The translations under genes were made by a program, and so were the position numbers. Positions 23,014-33,448 of a stretch of DNA of 46,638 nt are shown here, one piece after another. The DNA comes from Gordonia sp. UBA7599 (GTDB lineage: Bacteria > Actinomycetota > Actinomycetes > Mycobacteriales > Mycobacteriaceae): positions 1 to 46,638 of the forward strand of contig DLKD01000040.1 in the NCBI GenBank assembly GCA_002477755.1. Direction: 5' to 3'. Under the pieces are notes generated by a model. The model ran no database searches and was not told the origin of the DNA. It worked only from the letters and a program-made list of their open reading frames with translations. Each line of letters begins with the position of its first letter. Within the stretch, counting starts at the first letter, position 1.

Positions 23014-24458
23014 GTCCTGGCCTTTCCATCCGACTTCTTCAGGTTCTGCTGCCGATATGAGTTGCCATCGGTATCGACCAGGAACCCGGTCCGGGGGTCA
23101 TAGTAGGCCGCTCCGGTGAGCCCGCCGTTGGAGAAGTCCGGGCGGTAGCCCGACGGCTGGATCGGCCCGCCCGTGGCACCGTTGTTGGTGGTCGGCGTCG
23201 GATTGCCGTACCACGGATTGGTGCCCAACGGCCGGTACGGGTAGGGGCTCTTGCAGATCTTCACGGTGGGGGCGCGCTTGCCCGGCTTCATCATGCACGG
23301 CAGGTTCCGCGCACCGCGGACCGCGACCTGCGTGTTCTGCGGCAGCGCGCAGTACAGGTCGCGCGAGGTACGGGTCGGCGAATCGACGGCAGACCCGTCG
23401 CGGCGGTCCGACGCCGGCAAGAACCCCGTCGTGCACGGCGGAACCGAGTTCAGCGTGCTGGTGTTGAACGAGAGGAACCCGCGGTTGGTACCGCCCATGT
23501 TGGGCACGGCGATCGTCGCCAGCTCGGAGACGCCCTGGGGGATCGCGACGAGGATCTGTTCGAGACTCGGGTTGTAGGTGACACCCACCTCGCCGAGGCT
23601 GACCAGGTTGGCCAATAGCAGCGGCAGTGTCGGGCGGAACTGTTGGAATAGCGCGTTCGCTTGTCCCATCGCCCCGGGGCCCTGTTCGATGATCGCCCGG
23701 ACCGAAGCATCGTTGCGGCCGGTCAGCTGGCCGGTGAGCTGGGCGAGATTCAGCGCCCACCGCCGGATGGCATCGGAGGACACCTGCTGGGACTGCAGCA
23801 CCGGCACCAGGTCGGTGATCAACTTCTTCGTCGGCACAAGATTAGCTTTGGCGTCGGCGGTGAACGCGTGGAAGGCGTCCAACAGGCGCGACATATTCTC
23901 CCCGTTGCCCCCGAACGCGTCGGCCGACTGGGTCAGCAGATCGCCGAGCTTGTCGTTGGGCACGCCCGCCAGCGTCGCGTCGAGATCGTCGAGCAGCGGC
24001 GCGATGTCCTGCGGCACGCTCGTCCGCGACGAGGGGATCACCGATCCGTTGGCCAAATACGTCGTGCCACCGCTCTGCGCTGGATTCGGCCCGCTCGCCG
24101 ACGCACCCGGCGCCGTGACCGGCGGGATCAGGTCGAGGAACTGCTCGCCGATCGCGCTGCGGCTGTGCACCTCGGCACGACTGTCGGCGGGCACGCGCAC
24201 GCCGGAGTCGAGGTCGAGGTACGCGCGGGCGCCCTCGGGTGTCACCTCGACCCGCTTGACGCGGCCGACGGTCTGCCCCAGAAAGGTCACGTTGGAGGTG
24301 GCGTAGAGCCCGCCGGACTCGGTGAGGTCCACCGCGACCTGGTAGCGGCCGAGGCCCGCCTTGTCGGGCACGCGCATGAACCACACCGCCATGACGACAA
24401 TCGACACCACGGTGACCAGGCAGAACAGGACCAGCTGCCATCGGACCAAGCGGCTCAT
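22986..24458 (-). CDS. mceF: Mce-family protein MceF
   Basis: A 490-aa substrate-binding subunit. It has an N-terminal membrane anchor (residues about 7-28, WQLVLFCLVTVVSIVVMAVW), an MlaD/MCE domain at about 38-115 (GLYATSNVTFLGQTVGRVKR, SAIGEQFLDLIPP), a helical tube-forming region, and a Pro/Asn/Gly-rich C-terminal tail (NPWYGNPTPTTNNGATGGPI) of the kind seen in MceF proteins. Six such subunits form a hollow tube that carries lipid between the outer and inner membranes. It begins at 24458, directly after the mceE stop. It is the sixth mce gene in order, which sets the letter. An insertion-free frame, standard ribosome spacing and neighbours support function. Confidence 0.88.
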   Translation of the reverse strand: MSRLVRWQLVLFCLVTVVSIVVMAVWFMRVPDKAGLGRYQVAVDLTESGGLYATSNVTFLGQTVGRVKRVEVTPEGARAYLDLDSGVRVPADSRAEVHSRSAIGEQFLDLIPPVTAPGASASGPNPAQSGGTTYLANGSVIPSSRTSVPQDIAPLLDDLDATLAGVPNDKLGDLLTQSADAFGGNGENMSRLLDAFHAFTADAKANLVPTKKLITDLVPVLQSQQVSSDAIRRWALNLAQLTGQLTGRNDASVRAIIEQGPGAMGQANALFQQFRPTLPLLLANLVSLGEVGVTYNPSLEQILVAIPQGVSELATIAVPNMGGTNRGFLSFNTSTLNSVPPCTTGFLPASDRRDGSAVDSPTRTSRDLYCALPQNTQVAVRGARNLPCMMKPGKRAPTVKICKSPYPYRPLGTNPWYGNPTPTTNNGATGGPIQPSGYRPDFSNGGLTGAAYYDPRTGFLVDTDGNSYRQQNLKKSDGKARTWQQMMPTA

Positions 24459-25580
24459 CTAGCTCCCCCCTCGCAGGATCGGCGCAGTGAGGGGATTCCT
24501 CGTCTTCGGCGTCGGCTGACGGCCAACGGTGCGGCCCAGGAGCGTCTCCAGCATCGTGAGCCGCCCATCCCCCTCGGTCATCTGCAGATACGAGTTGTCG
24601 GCGCGCCCCAGCGTCAGGTCGATCGTGGCGCTGAGGTTGCCGGCGTCGCCGCGGATGAACTTCTTGATACCGGCCTGCGGCCACGGGAACGTGAGCAGCA
24701 GGCCCATCGACTTGGTCAAGTGCGGTCCGGCATTGGCCAGCTGGCGCAACGCCGGCCAGATGTTGGCCAGGTTCGTCGAAATGTCGTCGCCGCTGGCGGT
24801 GACGACCTTGTCGGCGAGGTTGGCGAACTCACCGATCGACATCACCGCGTCACGGATCTCGGCGGTGTTGCCGGCCAACACCTCGAGTGCGGGCGGAATG
24901 GCCACCAGTGCCGCGTCGACTGCGTCAGACCGCCGATTCACCGTCGCGACGAGCCGGTCCATCGACTGTGTTGCGGCGATGATCTGCTTTTGCTGCTGCG
25001 CGAGGCTGCGGGTGAACACGTCGAGATTGCGGATCAGCGCGCGGGCCTGGTCCTCGTGTCCGTTGAGGGCCGCGTTCAGCTGCTGGTTGATTGCGCCCAG
25101 CTGCGCCAGACCGCCGCCATTGAGGACGAAGGAGACCGCCGACAGCGTCTGCTCCGTTGTCGGGTACTTGCCCGCCCGACTCAACGGGATCCGCGACCCC
25201 TGTCCCAAGCGGCCGACCGGCTGCTCGCCCATGGGTGCGGCCAGCGCGATGTGCAGTGACCCCAACAGGCTCGTCTGTGCGACGCGGGCAACAGCGTTGG
25301 CCGGCAAGTCGACCGCGTCCTCCAGCTTGACCGTCACCAACGCGTGCCAGCCGTCGCGCTCGATCTTCGAGACGGTGCCTACGTTCACGTCGTCGACGAG
25401 CACCGGCGAGTTCTGCTCGAGGTTGGTCACATCGGGCATCTCGATCTGCACCGAGAAGCCGCCCTTGCCCTTCGTCCCGGGAAGCGGCAACGAGTTCGGG
25501 TTGGAGTAGCCGCAGCTGCTGATCCCCAGCGCGGTCGCGACGAGCACCGCCGCGACGAACGGTTTGACGGTGCGCTTCAT
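24459..25580 (-). CDS. mceE: Mce-family lipoprotein MceE
   Basis: A 373-aa Mce subunit with a lipoprotein signal peptide: basic MKRTVK, a hydrophobic core and the lipobox ISSC, so the mature protein would be anchored through its N-terminal Cys near residue 23. The MCE domain follows (SVQIEMPDVTNLEQNSPVLV, DDVNVGTVSKIE, RVAQTSLLGSLHIALA), then the long helical part. Lipoprotein status is the hallmark of the E (Lpr) subunit. The frame is open to 25847, but that portion is out of context inside mceD. The ATG at 25580 overlaps the mceD stop by 4 bp (ATGA). Confidence 0.9.
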   Translation of the reverse strand: MKRTVKPFVAAVLVATALGISSCGYSNPNSLPLPGTKGKGGFSVQIEMPDVTNLEQNSPVLVDDVNVGTVSKIERDGWHALVTVKLEDAVDLPANAVARVAQTSLLGSLHIALAAPMGEQPVGRLGQGSRIPLSRAGKYPTTEQTLSAVSFVLNGGGLAQLGAINQQLNAALNGHEDQARALIRNLDVFTRSLAQQQKQIIAATQSMDRLVATVNRRSDAVDAALVAIPPALEVLAGNTAEIRDAVMSIGEFANLADKVVTASGDDISTNLANIWPALRQLANAGPHLTKSMGLLLTFPWPQAGIKKFIRGDAGNLSATIDLTLGRADNSYLQMTEGDGRLTMLETLLGRTVGRQPTPKTRNPLTAPILRGGS

Positions 25581-26932
25581 CGCGGTCCCCTTCCCGGGGC
25601 CTTCAGCCCGTCGGTGCCCATCAGCCCGCGCAGACCCGTGCCGCCACGGACAATGCGAGCGGCGGGGTTCGCGGGGACGAAGACACCGGGCACCGAAGTG
25701 CCCTTCATGCCGGTCGGCGGCCGCAAGTAGGACTGGCTGTAGTCGATCTGGTCCGGACGGGCCTGCACCCCGGCGATCGGGTTGATGCCCACCGGCGGGT
25801 AGTTGAACGCGAGGTTCTTGAGGACCGGCCCCACGTACTCGGCACACCGTCGGGCCGATGCCGCGGCCCCTTCGCCCGAAGCGGACTGGATCGCGCCGCA
25901 GATGAACTGCAGCGGATTCTGGAACTGGGTCACCGTCAGCGCACCGGTCAGCGTGCCCTGCGCGGGTTGGTAGATGTTGTTGAAGTTCTGGAAGGCATTG
26001 GGCCCGACATGCAACAGCTGCTCGATGTCGGGCTGCACCGACTGCAGCGACTTGACCACGGTGCTCAACCGCGCCACCGACCCCGACAGCTTGTCCCGGT
26101 TCTCCCCGACGAACCTGGTCACCTCGGGCATCATCACGCTCAGGCTGGTCAGCGCCGCGGCCAGCTCGTCGGGGCTGTTGGTGAGCGCGGACGTCACGTC
26201 GGCCATCGACGTGTTGAACTGCGCCATCTGTTGGTCGGATGCGGCGAGCGCGGTGACCAACAGCTGCAGGTTGCGGATCGTGGCGAACATATCGCGGCGG
26301 CCGTCGTTCACCGCCGTCATCGCCCGTGTCATCGCGGTGATGGTGTCACCGATCGTGGTGCCCTTGTTCGACAGCGCATCCGCCGACGACGTCACCACCC
26401 GCGCCAACGGTCCCGGCTTGCCACTGCGACTGTCGTCGCCCGCGCCGCCCAGCATCGTGGACAGCTGTTCGAGCTGCTTGCGGAAGTCGTCCCATTCGAC
26501 CGGCACCGCGGTCCGGTCGATCGGGATGACCGCACCCGACTCCAACTGCGGGCCGTCGGCGCTCACGGGGGCGAGCTGGATGAAGCGTGCGCTGACCAGC
26601 GTCGGCGAGAGGATAGCGGCCTTGACGTCGGCCGGCAGGCGGTGCTTCCCACGGACGTGGAACTTCACCTTCATCTTGTCGCCGTCGGGCTTGATCTGAT
26701 CGATCTTGCCGACGTCGACGCCCATGATCTTGACGTTGTCGCCCACGTACAGGCCGTTGGTGTTGGCGAAGTACGCGGTGACATTGGTCTGGGTGGCATA
26801 ACGGTAGGCCTTGAAGCCGAGCAAACCCGCTGCGACGAGGACGACGATGAGCCCGGCCGTGGCGAGACGCCGCTTGGTGAGCCGTGCGCGGAAATCTGCG
26901 ATGTCGTCCCGATACGCTTCGACAATCCTCAT
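25577..26932 (-). CDS. mceD: Mce-family protein MceD
   Basis: A 451-aa subunit with a short cytoplasmic N-terminus, a membrane helix at about residues 24-45 (LATAGLIVVLVAAGLLGFKA), an MCE domain (NTNGLYVGDNVKIMGVDVGK, LVSARFIQLAPV) and a helical region containing the Mce segment QPDIEQLLHVGPNAFQNFNN. The C-terminal Pro/Gly tail (PGVFVPANPAARIVRGGTGL) is typical. It forms part of the hexameric lipid tube. Its end overlaps mceE by 4 bp, and its ATG at 26932 sits 2 bp after the mceC stop, so translation is coupled along the array. Confidence 0.88.
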   Translation of the reverse strand: MRIVEAYRDDIADFRARLTKRRLATAGLIVVLVAAGLLGFKAYRYATQTNVTAYFANTNGLYVGDNVKIMGVDVGKIDQIKPDGDKMKVKFHVRGKHRLPADVKAAILSPTLVSARFIQLAPVSADGPQLESGAVIPIDRTAVPVEWDDFRKQLEQLSTMLGGAGDDSRSGKPGPLARVVTSSADALSNKGTTIGDTITAMTRAMTAVNDGRRDMFATIRNLQLLVTALAASDQQMAQFNTSMADVTSALTNSPDELAAALTSLSVMMPEVTRFVGENRDKLSGSVARLSTVVKSLQSVQPDIEQLLHVGPNAFQNFNNIYQPAQGTLTGALTVTQFQNPLQFICGAIQSASGEGAAASARRCAEYVGPVLKNLAFNYPPVGINPIAGVQARPDQIDYSQSYLRPPTGMKGTSVPGVFVPANPAARIVRGGTGLRGLMGTDGLKAPGRGPR

Positions 26933-26934
26933 GC

Positions 26935-28032
26935 CTAGCCCCCGTCCGTTCTCGGGATGCCCCGCCTACACGTGTCCTTGTTCCGCGGGACCGGTTTGTT
27001 GTCACCGCACGGCACCGGGAAGGTCGTCTGGCCGAGTTTGCTCAAGTCGTAGCCCCGCTCCTCGAACGCCGCATCGATGAACGGCTGGAGGAATTGGCCG
27101 GGCAGCAGATTCATCACGTAGGCGCTGAAGAACGGGCCGCTGGCCACCGACTCCCCCAGGGAGGTCGCGTACTGCTGGAGCGGCTTCACCGACTTGGTGA
27201 TGTCGCCGCGATGCTTCTCCAGCAAGGTGATGAGGCGCTCGAACTCGACGAGCGTCGGCTTCAGTTGCGCCTCGTTGTCGTCGACGAGGACCTTGATCTG
27301 GTCGGACACCGACCGCACGCTGGTCAGCAGCAGGTCGATGGCCTGGCGGCGGCTCTGCAACGCGCCGAACAACTGCCCGCCCGCCAGGATGAGCCCATTG
27401 ATCTGCTCGTTGCGCTTGCCCAGGACATCGCTCATCGCGGCGGCACTCTTCAGCAGCTTCTCGATCTCGTCGTCGCGTGAGCCGATCGTCGTCGAGAGCC
27501 GGTTCACACCTGTCAGCACCGCACCCAGACTCGGGGCGACCGATTCCATCGTGTCGCTCAGCGTCGCCATCGCCGCCTTCAACTGCTCGGCGTCGAGGTC
27601 CTTCGTGTTGACCGTGAGGTCGCCCAGCGCGGAGGTCAGCAGGTAGGGCGACTGTGTCCGCGACAACGGGATCACCGAATTCGAAGCCAGCGGACGGTCG
27701 CCGAGGACGGAGACATCGAGGAACATGCGGCCCAGTGCGCTCTGGGTCTTGATCGCCAGTTCCGAACGGTCCCCGACGGGGGTCGTCGACGAGAAGTCGA
27801 TGCGCACCGCGTCGCCGTCGATGCGGACGTCCTCGACCTTCCCGACGGTGACCCCGGCGACCTGGACGTCATCGCCGACCTTGAGGCCACCGGTGTCGGC
27901 GAAGTGGCCGCCGTAGATCCGGTGCGCGCCGATTAGCGGCAGCGCGTCGTAGTTCAGACCCGCCAGGATGACCATAACGGTGGTGATGATGCCGATCGTG
28001 CCCACGCGCAGCGGGTTGGGAATCCACCTCAT
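26935..28032 (-). CDS. mceC: Mce-family protein MceC
   Basis: A 365-aa subunit with an N-terminal membrane helix (residues about 9-26, VGTIGIITTVMVILAGLNYD), an MCE domain (DTGGLKVGDDVQVAGVTVGK, SALGRMFLDVSVLG) and helical repeats (RQAIDLLLTSVRSVSDQIKV). The C-terminal segment SGPFFSAYVMNLLPGQFLQP followed by FIDAAF is characteristic of the C subunits. The ATG at 28032 (MRWIPNPLRV) overlaps the mceB stop by 4 bp and is preferred to a GTG four codons upstream. Confidence 0.88.
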   Translation of the reverse strand: MRWIPNPLRVGTIGIITTVMVILAGLNYDALPLIGAHRIYGGHFADTGGLKVGDDVQVAGVTVGKVEDVRIDGDAVRIDFSSTTPVGDRSELAIKTQSALGRMFLDVSVLGDRPLASNSVIPLSRTQSPYLLTSALGDLTVNTKDLDAEQLKAAMATLSDTMESVAPSLGAVLTGVNRLSTTIGSRDDEIEKLLKSAAAMSDVLGKRNEQINGLILAGGQLFGALQSRRQAIDLLLTSVRSVSDQIKVLVDDNEAQLKPTLVEFERLITLLEKHRGDITKSVKPLQQYATSLGESVASGPFFSAYVMNLLPGQFLQPFIDAAFEERGYDLSKLGQTTFPVPCGDNKPVPRNKDTCRRGIPRTDGG

Positions 28033-29051
28033 AGCGGCGCACACCTCCCCGCCCGCTGGCCGACGATGTCGATGTAGACCGGGTTGCCGGCCGGGCCGTT
28101 GAGCTTCAGCGTCGCATCACACAGGTAGAAGGTGAAGAAGCTGCCGTACAGGCCCAGTCGGCTCAGTTTCTGATAGCTCTCGGGCAGCTCCCCGAGCAAC
28201 CGGTCGACGTAGGCGTAGTCGTTGTTGACGACCTTCGACACCCGCCCCAACTCGACGACGTTCTGGCTGATGTCGGCGTTGCTCTGGTCCAGCAGGGACG
28301 CGACGCTGCGCGAGGCGTTGGAAATGCCGGCCACCGAGTTCGCGAAACCCGGCGCATCGGCGGCGAGGCCTTTGATGAGTTGGGACAGCTTGTCGACCCC
28401 GGTGTCGAATTCGGCATTGCGCTTCTCGAAGACGCCGAGCACCTCGTTCAAGTTGGTGATGACCGATCCGATCAGTTTGTCCTGGTCGGCCAGACCGTTG
28501 GTGAAGTCCGCAGTTTGCGCCAGGATGGCCTCGATCGATCCGCCCTGCCCTTGCAGCACCTGCACCAACGACTCCGACAGGGCGTTGACCTGCTGGGAGT
28601 TCACCGCCTTGAGCAGCGGTCGGAAGCCGCCGACGAGTGCGTCGAGATCCAGTGCGGGGCTCGTGTTGGTGACAGGGATGAACGCCCCGTCCGCCAGCGG
28701 CGTGACGGCGCCCTCGCCCTCCTTGAGCTCCAGGAAGCGGTCCCCGATCAGGTTCTGGTAGCGGATCAGTGCCCGCGTCGCCTTCGTGAGCGGCACGGAG
28801 GAATCGACACTGAACCGCACGTCGGCGCTGCGTCCGTCGACGACCTTCACATCCTTCACGCGGCCGACGTCGACACCGGCGATGCGCACAACCTCACCAG
28901 GATGCAGACCTGACGCGGAGGTGAACCGCGCGGTGTAGACGTTGGTCGGCCCGAAGCGCATCTGCCCGAAGACGACGACGAGCGCGAGCAGAATCATCAA
29001 CATGACCGCTGCGAACGCGGCGAACTTCACCGCCGTGGCCGTGGACTTCAT
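28029..29051 (-). CDS. mceB: Mce-family protein MceB
   Basis: A 340-aa subunit. It has a membrane helix at about residues 9-29 (KFAAFAAVMLMILLALVVVF), an MCE domain (SASGLHPGEVVRIAGVDVGR, RYQNLIGDRFLELKEG) and a helical body (DLDALVGGFRPLLKAVNSQQ). The C-terminal YGSFFTFYLCDATLKLNGPA is a conserved B-subunit feature. It overlaps mceA (4 bp) and mceC (4 bp) in ATGA junctions, showing a tightly coupled operon. Confidence 0.9.
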   Translation of the reverse strand: MKSTATAVKFAAFAAVMLMILLALVVVFGQMRFGPTNVYTARFTSASGLHPGEVVRIAGVDVGRVKDVKVVDGRSADVRFSVDSSVPLTKATRALIRYQNLIGDRFLELKEGEGAVTPLADGAFIPVTNTSPALDLDALVGGFRPLLKAVNSQQVNALSESLVQVLQGQGGSIEAILAQTADFTNGLADQDKLIGSVITNLNEVLGVFEKRNAEFDTGVDKLSQLIKGLAADAPGFANSVAGISNASRSVASLLDQSNADISQNVVELGRVSKVVNNDYAYVDRLLGELPESYQKLSRLGLYGSFFTFYLCDATLKLNGPAGNPVYIDIVGQRAGRCAPL

Positions 29052-30250
29052 TTCCCCGCCTTGTTCACGATCATCCCCGTGATGTATTCGATGAAGAAGT
29101 TCGTCCCCGGGCGTAGGCTCGTCGACGCCTCCTCGCTGTAACCGGTATCGGTGACCAGGTACGGCGTCGGGTAGTTGGTCGCGGTGATCTGCGAGTAGCA
29201 GCCAGGCGCACCCTTCGGCCCGCCCTTCGCGTTCACCTTCGGCAGGTGCTTGGGGTAGACGTAGCTGTCGTCACCGAAGAGCAGCGCGACGTCGAGGTCC
29301 AGCGAGTAATCGGTGGTGTTGCCGCCGAAGCGCCCCATGCCGTAGTCGAGGTTGTACGACGCCTGATCGGCGACGCACTTGAAGCTCGGTGAGTACTTGA
29401 ACAGCAGGCCCGTGGTCGGGACGAGTAGCCGCGCGACGTCGACGATCTTCGTGCCGGTCGCCTTGAGGAGATCGGAACCAGAGTTGCCCAGACCGATCGC
29501 CGAGGCGAGCAGGGCGTCGAGGTTGCGCTGCTCGTCGACGATGGTCCGCGACGTGACGGTGGCGTTGCTCAGCATGGTGACGATGTTGTCGGCGGCGTCG
29601 CCATAGGTGTCGGCCACCGCGGTGAACCGCCGCAGGTCGTCGGTGATCGTCGGCATCAGCGGGTTGATCTCGGACAGGACGGCGTTGCCCTCGGTGATCA
29701 GCTGTCCCAGCTTGGGCCCGCGCTCGCTCAACGCCTGTGAGATCCCGTTCAGCGTCGCGTTGAGCTTCGCCGGGTCGATCGAGTCCATGACACCGACGAG
29801 GCTCTGAAACAGCGTGTTGACCTCTGTCGTCACGTTGAGCGCCTTGATGGTCTGCCCGTTGGTGACCTTCGGGCCGCCGAAATCGGAGGCCTGCAGGGAT
29901 ACGTACTTCGCGCCGAACGCGGTGGTCGCCTTGATCTGCGCCGAGGCATCGGCAGGGATCAACCCGAACTGCGACGGCTCGATGGCCAGGGTGATCCGGG
30001 CGAGTCGGCCGTCGGTGTTGACCGCGGCGACCTTGCCGACGGTCACCCCGTGCATCTTCACCTTGGCCCCGGGATCCATGACGAGACCGGCACGGTCGCT
30101 GACGACGACGAGTTCTTTGGTCCGTTCGAAGCGGCCGGCAAAGGCGGAGAACGAGAGCGCGACGACCGCCACCAGAACGGCCAGCATCACGATGCCGGCC
30201 ACGGCGTAGCGCGGCTCGTGCCAGTGGCTGCGGGTCGACGTGTCGGCCAT
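29048..30250 (-). CDS. mceA: Mce-family protein MceA
   Basis: A 400-aa subunit, first of the six Mce proteins. It has a membrane helix at about residues 15-36 (AVAGIVMLAVLVAVVALSFS), an MCE domain (DRAGLVMDPGAKVKMHGVTV, TTAFGAKYVSLQASDF), a helical region, and a C-terminal domain with YSPSFKCVADQASYNLDYGM and GCYSQITATNYPTPYLV as in other A subunits. The open frame reaches 30460 but runs into yrbEB. The ATG at 30250 (MADTSTRSHW) is 2 bp after the yrbEB stop and is the natural start. Confidence 0.9.
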   Translation of the reverse strand: MADTSTRSHWHEPRYAVAGIVMLAVLVAVVALSFSAFAGRFERTKELVVVSDRAGLVMDPGAKVKMHGVTVGKVAAVNTDGRLARITLAIEPSQFGLIPADASAQIKATTAFGAKYVSLQASDFGGPKVTNGQTIKALNVTTEVNTLFQSLVGVMDSIDPAKLNATLNGISQALSERGPKLGQLITEGNAVLSEINPLMPTITDDLRRFTAVADTYGDAADNIVTMLSNATVTSRTIVDEQRNLDALLASAIGLGNSGSDLLKATGTKIVDVARLLVPTTGLLFKYSPSFKCVADQASYNLDYGMGRFGGNTTDYSLDLDVALLFGDDSYVYPKHLPKVNAKGGPKGAPGCYSQITATNYPTPYLVTDTGYSEEASTSLRPGTNFFIEYITGMIVNKAGK

Positions 30251-30252
30251 CG

Positions 30253-31104
30253 TCAGCCCGCCAGGTTCAGGTTGCCGGAGGTGCCGTAGATCGCTAGCGA
30301 CACAAGCAAGCACACGATCACGACAGCGATGAGCGAGGACCGCACTGCACGGCCCACCGCGACACCCACGCCTGCGGGGCCGCCGGCGGCGTTGTAGCCG
30401 TGGTAGCAGTGGATACCCATCACCACCAGACCCATGAGGATGGCCTGGGCGAACGACCACACCAGGTCGCTGGGTCTGAGGAAAGTCGAGAAATAGTGGT
30501 CGTACACGCCGGCCGACTGCCCGTTGATGAAGATCGTGTAGAAGCGCGACGCCAGGAATGACATGAGGACCGCCACCGAGTACAGCGGGATGATGGCGAT
30601 GACGCCGCCGATCAGGCGCGTGGAAACGAGGTAGGACATCGAGTTGATGGCCATCACCTCCAACGCGTCGATCTCCTCGGAGATCCGCATGGCGCCCAGT
30701 TGTGCGGTCGCACCGGCGCCGATCGTCGCGGCCAGTGCGATACCGGCGGTAACCGGTGCGGCAATACGCACGTTGATGAAGGCGGCGAAGAACCCGGTGA
30801 GTGCCTCGACGCCGATGTCGCCGAGCGAGGCGAACCCCTGGATCGCCAGCAGCGTGCCGGCGGAGAAGGTCATGAACCCGACGATCACCACGGTGCCGCC
30901 GATGATCGCCAGCGCACCGGTACCCATGCCGATCTCGGCGATCAACTGCAGGACCGCGGTCGCGTAGTAGCGCAGGGCGTGCGGGATCTGACGGACGGCA
31001 TCGCGGTAGAACACCGCCTGCCGGCCGAGGTTTTTCAAGAATCGTTCGGGCGCCCCGACCCGACGCGCCGCCCGTGGATAACGGGTCGCCAAAACATCAG
31101 TCAC
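30253..31104 (-). CDS. YrbE/MlaE-type permease B of the Mce transporter
   Basis: A 283-aa inner-membrane permease with about five to six membrane helices and the MlaE family signature ISEEIDALEVMAINSMSYLV. Other typical segments are IGAGATAQLGAMRISEEIDA and GYNAAGGPAGVGVAVGRAVR. Two YrbE proteins form the channel to which the MceG ATPase and the Mce tube attach. The ATP-binding helix signature EExDAL (coupling to the ATPase) is intact. No MceG/Mkl ATPase gene is present in this window, as is usual because that gene is generally encoded elsewhere and shared. The preceding permease gene ends 28 bp upstream. Confidence 0.92.
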   Translation of the reverse strand: MTDVLATRYPRAARRVGAPERFLKNLGRQAVFYRDAVRQIPHALRYYATAVLQLIAEIGMGTGALAIIGGTVVIVGFMTFSAGTLLAIQGFASLGDIGVEALTGFFAAFINVRIAAPVTAGIALAATIGAGATAQLGAMRISEEIDALEVMAINSMSYLVSTRLIGGVIAIIPLYSVAVLMSFLASRFYTIFINGQSAGVYDHYFSTFLRPSDLVWSFAQAILMGLVVMGIHCYHGYNAAGGPAGVGVAVGRAVRSSLIAVVIVCLLVSLAIYGTSGNLNLAG

Positions 31105-31132
31105 CTCGCACCTCCCCCAGTCGTGCGCGCAC

Positions 31133-31924
31133 TCATCCGGCCGTCGCCTTCACTCCGACCGCGGTCAGGACCACGTTCACCGCGAAGAGCGCCATGAAGG
31201 CATAGACGACGGTCTCGTTGACCGCGGTGCCGACGCCTTTCGGACCGCCGCTGACCGTCAACCCGCGATAGCAGGCCACCAGCGCGGCGATCAGCCCGAA
31301 GGTGCCGGCTTTGATCTCGGAGATGATCACTTCGGGAAGGCCCGTGACCAGGGTGAGACTCGAGACGTAGGCCCCCGGGCTCACGTGCTGGACGTAAACG
31401 GAGAAGAAGAATCCGCCAACGAGGCCGATGGCGACGACTAGCGCGTTGAGCAGCAGGGCCACCACGCACGACGCGACGACGCGCGGCACCACCAACCGGT
31501 GCACCGGATCGATGCCCAAGACCTCCATCGCGTCGATCTCCTCGCGGATGGTCCGGGCACCCAGGTCCGCGCAAATGGCGGTGGCACCGGCACCCGCGAC
31601 GATCAGCACGGTCACCAGCGGGCCGATCTGAGTGACCGAGCCCAGTGCTGCCCCCGCCCCCGACAAGTCGGCCGCGCCGAACTCGACGAGCAGGACGTTG
31701 AGGGTGAAGATCACCAGCACTGTGAAGGGCAGCGCGACCAGGATGGTCGGGAGCAGGGCCACCGTGACCAGGAACCAGGCCTGGTCCAGCGCCTCGCGCC
31801 AGTAGAACGGCCGGCGGAACAGACAGCGCCCAGCCGCGAAGGACAGGCCGAAGAAGCCTCCCGCCGCGGTGACGAAAGGCGCGTACCACGGCGCACGAGC
31901 CGCGGACTTGGTCCCCGCGCTCAC
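31133..31924 (-). CDS. YrbE/MlaE-type permease A of the Mce transporter
   Basis: A 263-aa membrane permease. It carries the MlaE core ADLGARTIREEIDAMEVLGI, LTVSGGPKGVGTAVNETVVY and about six membrane helices. From memory, this core closely resembles mycobacterial YrbE4A, which favours an mce4-like assignment, but that rests on recall rather than alignment. The start is the GTG at 31924 (VSAGTKSAARAPWYAPF); the open frame extends 29 codons further but through the short ORF upstream. The GTG overlaps the TGA of that short ORF (GTGA), and no separate ribosome-binding site is obvious, so coupling to the short ORF is likely to drive its translation. Confidence 0.9.
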   Translation of the reverse strand: MSAGTKSAARAPWYAPFVTAAGGFFGLSFAAGRCLFRRPFYWREALDQAWFLVTVALLPTILVALPFTVLVIFTLNVLLVEFGAADLSGAGAALGSVTQIGPLVTVLIVAGAGATAICADLGARTIREEIDAMEVLGIDPVHRLVVPRVVASCVVALLLNALVVAIGLVGGFFFSVYVQHVSPGAYVSSLTLVTGLPEVIISEIKAGTFGLIAALVACYRGLTVSGGPKGVGTAVNETVVYAFMALFAVNVVLTAVGVKATAG

Positions 31925-32001
31925 GGCAGCCTCTGCTGGAACAGCAGGTACGCGATCGCCTTGACGACGTACAGAATCGGATCGACCAGGTCGAACACCA
32001 T
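31921..32001 (-). CDS. 26-aa hydrophobic small ORF leading the yrbE-mce genes
   Basis: A short frame starting ATG at 32001 and ending TGA at 31921. It encodes 26 residues beginning MVFDLVDPILYVVKAIAYLL and ending in a polar, basic tail with QQR. It has a good ribosome-binding site (AAGGGGAGG about 10 bases upstream) and ends in a GTGA overlap with the permease A start. It is half hydrophobic (one possible amphipathic or membrane helix). It may be a leader peptide that sets translation of the permease, or a small subunit of the transporter. I know no named family. The evidence is the start signal, the exact coupling overlap and the position. Confidence 0.55.
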   Translation of the reverse strand: MVFDLVDPILYVVKAIAYLLFQQRLP

Positions 32002-32041
32002 CAGATCTCACCCTCCCCTTGTGGACCGGCAGTATGCCCGG

Positions 32042-33426
<1,385 letters not shown>

Positions 33427-33448
33427 GTAGTCCTCCCAGTGGCCGCGA

